A stretch of DNA of 27,808 nucleotides, from contig NW_005200434.1 in NCBI RefSeq assembly GCF_000372725.1, forward strand, positions 157,606 through 185,413, in the 5' to 3' direction. Position numbers and translations under genes: made by a program. The notes under the pieces were generated by a model. It had not been told where the DNA came from. It saw nothing but the letters and a program-made list of their open reading frames with translations, and made no database searches. Positions 7,229 through 14,909 of this stretch are shown one piece after another. Within the stretch, counting starts at the first letter, position 1, and each line of letters opens with the position of its first letter. This DNA comes from Emiliania huxleyi CCMP1516. Its lineage: Eukaryota > Haptophyta > Isochrysidales > Noelaerhabdaceae.

Positions 7229-10200
7229 TCAGTATGCGAGGACTGCGAGGACTGGGAGGTGGTCTGAGATGACTTTCGCGTTCCAAAACACCTCAGCGTC
7301 GAGCGTAGTAAACTGGCCCACCGGCGCAAAGACAAAGTCGATTCGGTGGTTGCCCTGCGGGCTGCCGTACGAGCCCGCTCCATCGTAGCTCTCGCCATGG
7401 ATGTCCTGCCAGGTGTCGCGCATGGGCAAGGGGTTGGGCTGGGCCGCCCACTCGCCCCTCAAATAGGCGTTCCCGGGCGCGTTGAAGTGGCAGTTGAAGT
7501 CCCCTGTTGCAACTAGAGGATACTGGGGAAAGGCCCGACTGCGTATGGTCTCCATCATGCGGAGGCCATGCCCCAACCAGCCGTCGGCGTCGGCGTCGTA
7601 GTGGTTCCAGTGCGTGTTGTAGTGGTAAAGATGCTGCCCAGTCAGGCCGTCGTGAAAGAGCGCCCAACCCACGTGGCGCCAGGGGACGACGTCGGAGAGC
7701 GTCGTCCGGCCCGAGTCCCTCACCGTGAAGCGGTCAGCCTTGTACAGGATCGTGTTGACCATGTCGCCGCCACCCGAGACTGCCGCGTAGACCGGCCGGT
7801 CCTGCACGAGCCGCGAAGAGGGATAGAAGCCGTGGCTCGCCCCACCCGCCGGATTCCGCGCGTCGTTCTCCTGGAGGCCGATCAGGTCCGGGTCGAGAAG
7901 GTCAATCATCTCGAGGATATTGTCGCCCCGGTTGGCCCAGTTCCACTGCCCGTCGGCCGAGAACAGGATGTTGAAGGAGAGGACGCGAAGGGTCCCGGTC
8001 CCGACCGGGAACCTCGGCGGCGGCGGCGGTGACGGATGAATCCCCTGCGGTGCACACAGTCCGCACAGCGGCGGAAACTCCTCGCCCACCTGCTGGCACG
8101 CGTCAGCCTCGCTCTTGCCTAGATTGTCGATCACCCATTGTATTCGGTCGCCGCAGGTCGCCTGAGCGTTCAGACCGATCGCAACGGTGGCCAGGACGGC
8201 GGCCGTGCATGTGCTCACGCCGCACGCTTGAGAGGAGGGTAGCGGCGGCAGCGATGGCGTCGGCGGTGGCGATGGCGTCGGCGGTGGCGATTGCGGCGGC
8301 GGTGGCGGCGGTGGCGGCGGTGGCGGCGGTGGCGGCGGTGGCGGCGGTGGCGGCGATGGAGGCGGTGGTGGCGGCGGCGACGCCGACGGCGGTGGTGGCG
8401 ACGACGGCGATGGTGACGGCGACGGCAAAGGGGAGGGGGACGGCGCGGGTCCATTCTCCGCGGCGGAATCTATTCGGACAACGGCGACGATCGGCTGGTG
8501 GTCGGAGCCGCCCGGCGCATCGGCGACGGTGGCGGTGGCGATGACCCCGAATCGCCCTTCCTCGGTGTAGATGTAGTCGACCCAACTGCGGTGCGCCAAT
8601 GTGAAGGTGACGGCGAGGCCGCCTCCCGTGAGGCTCGATGGCGCTGGGTTTGAGGGCGAGTCCTCGTTGAGGTCACCGAGTAGCAGCACCGGCGCGTCGC
8701 CGCCAGCAGCCTTCTCCGCTGCCGCGTGGTTCGCAATCATTACCGCGTTCTGCTCGTGATAGCCCCACACCTCCTCCCCGCCCGGCAGTTGGTGCATGCC
8801 GTAGACGAGCAGGTCACTTGCGGTGGCGGCATGGCGAAGCCGTGCCCATGACATGGCCCGAGTTCTGTCGTAAGGGACCGCGCCGTCCTGCACAACAGAC
8901 CACGTGCCGGCGCGGTAGAGGATGTCACCGTCCCAGAGCTGAGCGGGTGCGTCAGCCGCCCACTGGTAGTCACGGAGGTCGTCGCCGAGGGAGTGCAGGG
9001 CAGTCAGCAGCTGCTCGCGGCAGAAGGCGGTGACGCACTCTTGGATCGAAGCCACGTCGGGCCGCTGCTGAGCGATGGCAGCCGCCAGTTGGGCGTTTCG
9101 CTCCGGCGACTGCTCTGCAAATCGGACGTTGAAGGACATTGCCTTGAGCTGCACCCCGTCACCGCCGCCACCACCATCAAGGGGGGGCACCCTTGGCATG
9201 ATGTACGTGTCGTAGCCGACATAGTCGGCCACGCAGGAGGAAAGCTCCACATACCCGCGTCGGTAGCAGAGCAGCGGCGAAGTCGACGTGACGACGACCG
9301 CCTCGCAGCCCGCCGTCGCGGCGCACTGCGCAAAGCAGTCGTCGATTGATGCAACAGTACAACACGGACTCCCGCCCGGCGTCTCGAGGTCCTCCGCGCC
9401 AAAGCCGGCGTAGCAGTTTGTCGAGGCGTGCAGCGTCCACGTGGCGGGCTGGCCGGCGGGGTCGCAGCCGCCGCACTCGGCCGGAAACTCCACACTAGCG
9501 ACTCGCTCGCACGCAGCCGTCTCGGCCATACCGCCCCCGTTGGCGCTGCGAAGCCACGAGATGCGGCTGCCACACGAGTACTGCCCGCCTGCGTCCGTCG
9601 CCAGAGTATTCCAGACTGCGTCCGTGCACGACGCCGCGCCGCAGCGAGCCTCCCCTTGCGGCGGCGGCGGCGCGTGCGGCGGCGGTGGCGGCGGTGGCGG
9701 CGGCGGAGGACGAGGGGACTCGATGGGAGCGGCGGCAGCAGTTGGATTGCATGCGCCACACTCGCTTGGAAATTCATTGACGGCGACCTGCGTGCAGGCG
9801 GCTTCTAGGCCCATCCCCGGCCCGGCGGGGTCGACTTGCAGCCAGATGATCCGGGCACCACAGCTCGCGGTCACACCCGGCCCAGCAGCCAGAGTTGCCC
9901 ACGTCGCATCGTCACAGCTCACAACCCCGCAGCGCAAGGTGGGCGGTGGCGACGTCGACGGAGTTGGCGACGGCGATGGGGATGGCAACGGTGGCGAGGG
10001 GGAGGGGGAGGGCGAGGAGGAGGGCGAGGGGGAGGGTAAAGCCGCCGCCGCTGCCTCAAAGGAGGCTGCCACGAGGGGGTGGTCGCTGGGGTAGCCATTC
10101 ACCGAGCGCCATGAGGCGGCCTCGGCGCCGTTTGTGAATATCATATCGATCCCGCCGTTTGCCACCAGGTTGAGCCCGGCAGCGTCGTCGAGCACGTTGA

Positions 10201-10957
10201 CAGCGGCGGTGCCTGCGCCGCAGTTGAAATCGCCCGTGTAGACTAGCATGTCTCCGGGAACGATGTTGTCGGTCACGGCGCCCCACCAGTTCTCTCCGAG
10301 GGCCGTCGAGCACATGGGAGGGTTGGCGGTGCCTCCGTCAGCTGGACCATGCGTGTTAGCAAAGAAGACTGTCGCTCCCGTCGCACGTGCGATGAGCCTG
10401 ACCCAGGATGTGATGCGTACGCCCCACCGATCGGAGCCGATCTGGCGCCAGCCCGCGTCCAGCTGCTCAAACTTTTCGCTGTCCCACGCGACTGGGTTGA
10501 TTGGCATGCCTGGAGGCGTGTATGAGTCAAACCTGCCTCGCATTCGCCCGACCCCGTTGATGATCTGGCCGACATTGTCGCACTCCTGGAAGCCGATCAA
10601 GTCGAAGATCTGGGAGTCTACTTTCCTATACAGGGCGTCCCAGTTGTTGTTCTGAGCGACATTCCACCAGAAGAGGTTGTAGGTGACCACCTCGAGGCTG
10701 GCGCTTGGTGGACCGCTGCCCGCCACGAGACTCGGCGACCCAGGCGGGGACGGCCGGATGCCCAAAGGCGCGCACGGCCCGCACACGGACGGAAACTCCT
10801 CGCCGACCTGCTGACAGGCGTCGAAGCCAGTCTTGCCAAGGTTCGCAACCACCCACGCGATCCGGTCGCCGCAAGAAGCACTCTCGGTGGCGCTACTCGC
10901 AATGGCGGCGAGGATGGCGGCGGTGCATGTGCTCACGCTGCACGAGGGACTCGACAT
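7229..10957 (-). CDS. Protein with three EEP (DNase I-like) domains, four six-Cys modules and Ser/Pro hinges
   Basis: The protein has 1242 residues in one open frame. Order: Cys module 1 (about 6-62); EEP domain 1 (88-300); SPSP hinge; Cys module 2 (343-403); Pro-rich hinge; Cys module 3 (439-498); an apple-like Cys domain (510-588, starting TNCYAGFG); EEP domain 2 (603-828); a long poly-Pro hinge (835-908); Cys module 4 (913-969); EEP domain 3 (990-1242). All three EEP domains keep the catalytic set: Asn in TYN/SFN, Glu in QE, the His of NTH or MH, GDFN or GDLN, an Asp before a hydrophobic strand, and SDH. These are metal-dependent phosphodiester or phosphate-ester hydrolases; substrates may be nucleic acids, inositol phosphates or sphingolipids. 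The hinges and Cys content suggest an extracellular or wall-bound enzyme. No signal peptide follows the Met at 10957; a CCCACAG acceptor lies right before it, so an upstream exon may supply one. An in-frame stop lies about 70 bp further up. Confidence 0.85.
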   Translation of the reverse strand: MSSPSCSVSTCTAAILAAIASSATESASCGDRIAWVVANLGKTGFDACQQVGEEFPSVCGPCAPLGIRPSPPGSPSLVAGSGPPSASLEVVTYNLFWWNVAQNNNWDALYRKVDSQIFDLIGFQECDNVGQIINGVGRMRGRFDSYTPPGMPINPVAWDSEKFEQLDAGWRQIGSDRWGVRITSWVRLIARATGATVFFANTHGPADGGTANPPMCSTALGENWWGAVTDNIVPGDMLVYTGDFNCGAGTAAVNVLDDAAGLNLVANGGIDMIFTNGAEAASWRSVNGYPSDHPLVAASFEAAAAALPSPSPSSSPSPSPSPPLPSPSPSPTPSTSPPPTLRCGVVSCDDATWATLAAGPGVTASCGARIIWLQVDPAGPGMGLEAACTQVAVNEFPSECGACNPTAAAAPIESPRPPPPPPPPPPPHAPPPPQGEARCGAASCTDAVWNTLATDAGGQYSCGSRISWLRSANGGGMAETAACERVASVEFPAECGGCDPAGQPATWTLHASTNCYAGFGAEDLETPGGSPCCTVASIDDCFAQCAATAGCEAVVVTSTSPLLCYRRGYVELSSCVADYVGYDTYIMPRVPPLDGGGGGDGVQLKAMSFNVRFAEQSPERNAQLAAAIAQQRPDVASIQECVTAFCREQLLTALHSLGDDLRDYQWAADAPAQLWDGDILYRAGTWSVVQDGAVPYDRTRAMSWARLRHAATASDLLVYGMHQLPGGEEVWGYHEQNAVMIANHAAAEKAAGGDAPVLLLGDLNEDSPSNPAPSSLTGGGLAVTFTLAHRSWVDYIYTEEGRFGVIATATVADAPGGSDHQPIVAVVRIDSAAENGPAPSPSPLPSPSPSPSSPPPPSASPPPPPPPSPPPPPPPPPPPPPPPPPPPPQSPPPTPSPPPTPSLPPLPSSQACGVSTCTAAVLATVAIGLNAQATCGDRIQWVIDNLGKSEADACQQVGEEFPPLCGLCAPQGIHPSPPPPPRFPVGTGTLRVLSFNILFSADGQWNWANRGDNILEMIDLLDPDLIGLQENDARNPAGGASHGFYPSSRLVQDRPVYAAVSGGGDMVNTILYKADRFTVRDSGRTTLSDVVPWRHVGWALFHDGLTGQHLYHYNTHWNHYDADADGWLGHGLRMMETIRSRAFPQYPLVATGDFNCHFNAPGNAYLRGEWAAQPNPLPMRDTWQDIHGESYDGAGSYGSPQGNHRIDFVFAPVGQFTTLDAEVFWNAKVISDHLPVLAVLAY

Positions 10958-11278
10958 GCTGTGGGCAGCGTGCCAATGGCTCGCTAGCCGGCAAAGGTGC
11001 TGCTGCCGCGCCGAGCCTAAAGCTTGTTAAACAGACGAGCGCTCCGTGGGCGCGCGGAGCCCAATGAAAGACACGCTTTTTTTGTGGGTTATTTTGAGGG
11101 CGCGGCGCTTTCCTCTCTTTGAACTTTCTCATGCGGAGACATTTTCTTTTTTTTTGGATTTTCTTTTTGCGTGTCGATGGCTCACAGGGTCATCCTGAGA
11201 CTACACCGGTACCGGTAGCCTTGCCCTGACTGTCAAGAGCCGTCGCCGGTTCCGGCGCGAGCCGCTCCGGTTCGCACG
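10958..11278. other. Intergenic between triple-EEP gene and OTU fragment
   Basis: No gene is supported. This is where the promoter and possible first exon of the triple-EEP gene would lie (reading leftwards), including the CCCACAG acceptor-like site at the gene edge. A T-rich tract lies around 11075-11170. Confidence 0.5.
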
Positions 11279-11321
11279 CCCGCTTGCGGGTTCGAGTGGC
11301 GGGCCATATCCCGCTTGCGGG
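11279..11321. repeat. Two copies of a 12-bp palindrome (CCCGCTTGCGGG)
   Basis: CCCGCTTGCGGG occurs at 11279-11290 and again at 11310-11321, and GGGTTCGAG also repeats close by (about 11288 and 11335). The pair sits at the left edge of the OTU fragment, where its coding similarity ends, and may mark a rearrangement point. Confidence 0.6.
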
Positions 11322-11793
11322 GGATGGCTTAGCGGGTTCGAGCCGCGTCACACATTGGCTGCCCGGGGTGTGCCGGGGGGGGGTGGTCGTGGCGTACACG
11401 CGGGGACACTTTTCTGCCCTCGTCGCCACCGAGGCGGTCGCGAGCGACGCCACCTGGGCCGCGATGGGCATGCACGCGCCAGCGGGGACGCCCAGCATTC
11501 CCATTCCTCTGGCGGACGAGCACACGCGGGTTCTGCCCATCATGTTTCCGCCCAGTGAGAGGGCGTACCCTGCAGCCGACGCCGACGCTCTCGTGGCGGC
11601 CCTAGCGGCGCACGGCTATTGCGAGTCCGCGGTGACCTGGGCCGGACACCCTGGCAGACCGCGGATCCCTGTCGTTGCGCAGCGCTGCCCGCCCCGAGCC
11701 ATCGGACCGAGCGGCGCCCCGGCGGACGCTTACTTCAATGCGGATTGGCGGCAGCGCGTCGCGGCCCTGTCAATCGCAGGGCCCCTGATCTAA
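11284..11793 (+). pseudogene. OTU deubiquitinase, C-terminal half only (TRABID/A20-like)
   Basis: The 169-residue frame contains VVVAYTRGHFSALVATE, matching the catalytic-His segment of OTU-family deubiquitinases of the TRABID/A20 type. IPLADEHTRVLPIMFPPSE follows, as in that family, and the C-terminal YFNADWRQRVAAL fits the closing helix. In intact enzymes the catalytic Cys lies well upstream in a D-G-N/D-C-L box. I find no such motif between here and the start of the divergent triple-EEP gene at 10957, so the N-terminal half is missing from this locus. The frame's first Met (11284) falls in repeated palindromic sequence and is not a convincing start. It could be a 5'-truncated pseudogene or a relic of a rearrangement; far upstream exons are unlikely given the neighbouring gene. 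Confidence 0.65.
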
Positions 11794-11826
11794 GAGCTCA
11801 TGAGTCATGTCTAAAAGAGAGTGTCC

Positions 11827-11877
11827 ACAAGAAAGGAAGAAAACAGACAACCTAAGGGGAAGGGATGGGAGGACGCC
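11827..11877 (-). repeat. Py-rich dispersed motif, copy 1
   Basis: On the minus strand this reads GTCCTCCCATCCCTTCCCC, then TTAGGTTGTCTGTTTTCTTC and a C/T tract. Similar blocks lie at 13394-13428, 13515-13566 and 25480-25530. Here it lies about 110 bp beyond the 3' end of the F-box gene, in the same orientation as that gene. Confidence 0.6.
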
Positions 11878-11986
11878 GCCGCGCCACCGCACCGAGAGCG
11901 ATATCTTACGGAAAGGACGCAGTGTGGTGCCGCTATATACCCGCCCCCGCCATGTTTGCCCGCGAATGACGCCGGATCGTACCCGC

Positions 11987-13298
11987 CTACACACCGTGCA
12001 GATTGAGCCCGTAGAGCTTGCCGATCATCTTCGAGCTGGGCAGTAGCACCCACTCACGGTGGACCTCGTCCCAGCGCGCGTCCGCGTCATCGCCACCCTC
12101 GACGTCGCTCTCCTCGTCGTCAAGTTCACCGTCCGCGTCCGTCTCCTCCTCGTCGTCCTCGTCCTCGTCATAGTCGTCGTCCTCGCTGCCCGGCACCTTG
12201 CGCAAGGCCGTCTCGCCCTCCTCCTCGTACTCGACAGGCTCGTCGATATCGCCGCCGGTCTCACACATCGCGATGTGATGCAGCTCGTAGCCCACGCGGA
12301 CGAGCACGGACGCGTAGCGGTCAATCATGAGCCGCCACACCTCGTCGACCATCCGCACGGTGTGGCGGCAGATGCCCGCGCGCTTGGCGAGGCGCGCGAC
12401 GAGGAGATCAATGGTCGCGGCTGGCAGCATTGCGGCCATTGCCGGCAGCAGAGTGTCCATGTCGAAGGCCTGCGACGACAAGGTAAGCATGCCGCTATCG
12501 TAGTGGGGCAGACCGGCCCCAGCAGCATTCCCTCCGCGCGCGTAGTTACTACTACGCGCGCGCATGCCGCCATCGTCGTCGAAGGAATAACTTGTGAGAG
12601 CCTGTGAGTATTGTCGTCCGAGCAGCGACGCGGCGAATCGCACGTCATTCGAGCCAACGACCACTGAATCGGGCCCCTCATTCGCACGCTCATGTGACTC
12701 GGCTTGCGTACCGCGATGCACGGCCGACATGAGCGCCGCCTTCAGCAGGTGCACCGCATCAGCTTCAATCGCGTTCACAGCTGCTGAAAGCGCCGCGCGA
12801 CGCAGGTGCACTCGGAATGGCGACGCGTCATGCGGCTGCTCAGGGCAGCGCCACGTCAGATCGTATCCATGGCCATGAAAGCGAAATCTGTACCTGTCCT
12901 GCACAATAGGCCATGCCGTGCAAAAGAGGGCCGACGAGAGCTCATCGAAAGCAGCGCATTCGAGTCGTTGAAGATGCATCGCGGTGTCGTTCTTCCTGCG
13001 TCGAGAGGACGCTTAGAAGGACGGGCTCCGTATGCAACTGGTTTTGCCGAATCAGTCGCACCGCGCGCACATATCGCCGTTCCTTGAGCTTCTCTCCAGC
13101 GATGCTCGGCATTGCGGCTCCAGCATCGTGAGCTATCATCCAGGCCTCGGACGCAGCGAAAAGGTCCTTGCAGACGGATCCACGCACGGTGACCGTGGTA
13201 CGGAAGTCGTCTTCGTCCATCGCAGCGCACCGCAGGACGTGGATCAGCAGCTCCCGAGGCAAAAGCAGTACATGCATGCGCACTCGCGTCGGCGGCAT
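11987..13298 (-). CDS. F-box protein with possible histone-fold segment and acidic tail (two exons)
   Basis: Exon 1 (13298-13039) starts at an ATG and encodes an F-box: LLLPRELLIHVLRCAAMDED, then VCKDLFAASEAWM. Exon 2 runs 12995-11987. I infer a 43-nt intron (12996-13038, GTTGCA...CGACGCAG, with a branch-like TTCTAAGC): it keeps phase and joins LIRQNQ to KNDTAMHLQRLECAAF. Joined, the protein has about 420 residues. Around 13 to 75 codons after the SPFRVHLRR motif (about 12615-12805) the pattern ALSAAVNAIEADAVHLLKAA, AVHRG, then NDVRFAASLLG resembles an H3-type histone fold; this is a weak similarity. A strongly acidic run (EDDDYDEDEDDEEETDAD) lies near the C-terminus. F-box proteins bring substrates to SCF ubiquitin ligases; a histone-like partner surface and acidic tail suggest a chromatin-linked target, which is inference. 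Confidence 0.7.
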
Positions 13299-13349
13299 CG
13301 CGCGCCTCGCAACGCCGCCGCGCGCAGCAGCTGCTGGGATATCGAGCGC

Positions 13350-13436
13350 TTTTCGGCGCCAAGAAATTTCACTGGACGGGCCTCACTGCCTTGGCGCTTG
13401 GGTTGTCTGTTTTCTTTCTTTCTTTTTTGGCGCGAA
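13350..13436. promoter_or_regulatory. Two E2F-like sites upstream of the F-box gene
   Basis: TTTTGGCGCGAA (13425-13436) and TTTTCGGCGCCAAG (13350-13363) match the E2F/DP consensus TTTSSCGC. Each is followed by AAGAAATTTCAC. They lie 52 and 127 bp upstream of the F-box start. A third, weaker copy (GGCGCGAAGAAATT) is at about 13986. E2F sites commonly mark S-phase genes; binding here is untested. Confidence 0.4.
13394..13428 (+). repeat. Py-rich dispersed motif, copy 2 (partial)
   Basis: This has the second half of the motif, GGGTTGTCTGTTTTCTTTC followed by more CTTT, and lacks the CTCCCATCCC half. It overlaps the left edge of an E2F-like site. Confidence 0.55.
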
Positions 13437-13514
13437 GAAATTTCACCGCCAAAAAAAACTCGCACGCAGCATGGCACACCCCTCTCCTTCAAATCCCTGT
13501 GTGGTGGCGGCGTG

Positions 13515-13566
13515 CCGTTCTCCCATCCCTCCCTCGGGGTGTCTCCTTTCTTTCTTTCTTTCTTTC
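13515..13566 (+). repeat. Py-rich dispersed motif, copy 3
   Basis: It reads CGTTCTCCCATCCCTCCC, then GGGGTGTCTCC and a (TTTC)n tract, closely matching copies 1 and 4. It lies in the divergent spacer left of the F-box gene promoter. Confidence 0.6.
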
Positions 13567-14277
13567 ATGGCACGAGTGGGGAGAGAGAGAGAGAGTTTTG
13601 TTTGTTCACGAGTGGCGAAAATCGCACTCCTGGGACAGACAGCCGGCCGACGGGCAGCCAGCCCTCTCGTCCTCACAAAACACAGCGACGCCACGAAAGA
13701 GAGAGAGATTTTTAGCAATACCAAACAACTCTAACATTGTTTGTCCACGAAAGCCGCGCGCTATCGCGCAAAATTTACTTCGCGATCTTCGCCGACCAGC
13801 GCTCCGGCACAGTGCGCCGCTCGGATGCTCCGACATTGTGTCATGCTCTCTCTCGCGAGCAGCGCTCTACATACAACCAGGCCGACGAGGCCACGTACCT
13901 CGCCGAGTTCTCGTCGCTGATCGCTCCTTCGCACGCGGACACGCTGCCTGCAGCAGCTGATATCGAGAAAACGAGCGGCTTCAACGGCGCGAAGAAATTC
14001 AGAACCCTTCACAAAGTGATACACATATTTGTGGCGCGACCCGATGATGGAAGAAGGAATGCCCGGCCAAATGTGAGCTATTGCACGTTGGTACTGCTGA
14101 CCCAACCTGAGACCATAGAGCCCAGAAGGCGGACGGTGGACGGACGCTCGAACCGGTGTGACATTAAGGCAGTGCAAGATGGAAGGCAAGCTGGCCAAAA
14201 AACGTACGTTCGGTAGGTGGCCGAATACGTTTTTATTATCTCCGCCATTGCTCGGGCTCTTTTCAGCACGCGCACAC
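13567..14277. other. Spacer with one unrecognised open frame (13737-14216, plus)
   Basis: A 159-residue plus-strand frame (13737-14216) starts at an ATG and contains a plain amino-acid mix without low complexity, but I recognise no motif and see no splice or codon evidence that it is a gene. The rest holds AG-rich and CT-rich simple sequence (13577-13592, 13696-13712) and nothing else I can name. Confidence 0.35.
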
Positions 14278-14907
14278 TCACAGCGATGCGGACAGCGGGC
14301 TGCGCGGCGTGGGCGGCGGAGGGACCGGTGGCGGCGGCGAGGGGGCCGGCGAGGGGGGCGGTGGCGGCGGCGACGGCTCGGGAGGATCCGGCGGCGGTGG
14401 CGAGGGGGGCGGTGGGGAGGGTGGAGGTGGAGAGGGTGGAGGTGGCGAGGGCGGCGGCGGCGAGCAGTAGCACAAAGGCCGATGCCACGCATACTTGACA
14501 GCGGTGCAACTTGACAGCGCTTCGTCTCCTGATCCCGGTACAAAGTATGTGCAATGCATCGAGTTGTACTGAATGGTCATATAGGGGGTGCCAGCGTACG
14601 ATCTTGACGAGATAGAATCGGGCTTGCATTCGGCCCCGTTCTGAGCGTTTCGCATCGTCTCACGAATGAGCTCCTCCGTGTTAATCGTGCTTGGCGGCGA
14701 GGGTGGCGGCGGCGGTGATGGTGGCGGCGGCGGCGACGGCGACGGCGAGGTTTGCGGCGGAGGCGGCGACTGGAAGGGGTGGCAGGCGCCACACTCTTCC
14801 GGAAATTCCTCTGCGACCTTTTCGCACGCCTCCACCTCGATCCGGTCGGTGTTGCTCTTCAGCCAGTCGATGCGAGACTCGCACGATGAGAAGCCCTTGT
14901 AGTTGGC
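14278..14907 (-). CDS. Six-Cys-module / Pro-rich extracellular protein piece
   Basis: The minus-strand frame reads YKGFSSCESRIDWLKSN, then EACEKVAEEFPEECGACHP, the last four cysteines of the same six-Cys module found four times in the triple-EEP protein (C-x18-C-x10-C-x2-C). A Pro/Ser hinge follows, then a Cys-containing segment (about 14490-14690: TPYMTIQYNSMHCTYFV, LSSCTAVKYAWHRPLCYC), and then SPPPP repeats to a stop at 14278. No credible Met starts it. The frame begins within a few bases of the stop of the upstream membrane-protein gene (14910), in a different frame. It is either the C-terminal part of that gene, separated by a single-base indel or an unresolved intron, or a separate 5'-truncated gene. 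The first two cysteines of the module are missing. Confidence 0.6.
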   Translation of the reverse strand, partial: ANYKGFSSCESRIDWLKSNTDRIEVEACEKVAEEFPEECGACHPFQSPPPPQTSPSPSPPPPPSPPPPPSPPSTINTEELIRETMRNAQNGAECKPDSISSRSYAGTPYMTIQYNSMHCTYFVPGSGDEALSSCTAVKYAWHRPLCYCSPPPPSPPPPSPPPPSPPPPSPPPPDPPEPSPPPPPPSPAPSPPPPVPPPPTPRSPLSASL

Positions 14908-14909
14908 GG

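Noticed and set aside
8215..8585. Arg/His-rich and Ala-rich frames in other frames
   Set aside because: They are shadows of the poly-Pro hinge (GGC/GGT repeats) of the triple-EEP gene.
11300..11350. Possible tRNA (GGGTTCGAG words)
   Set aside because: No cloverleaf can be built; the words belong to short local repeats.
13391..13960. 189-residue plus-strand frame as a gene
   Set aside because: It runs through the CT-rich repeats and E2F-like sites and shows no conserved motif.
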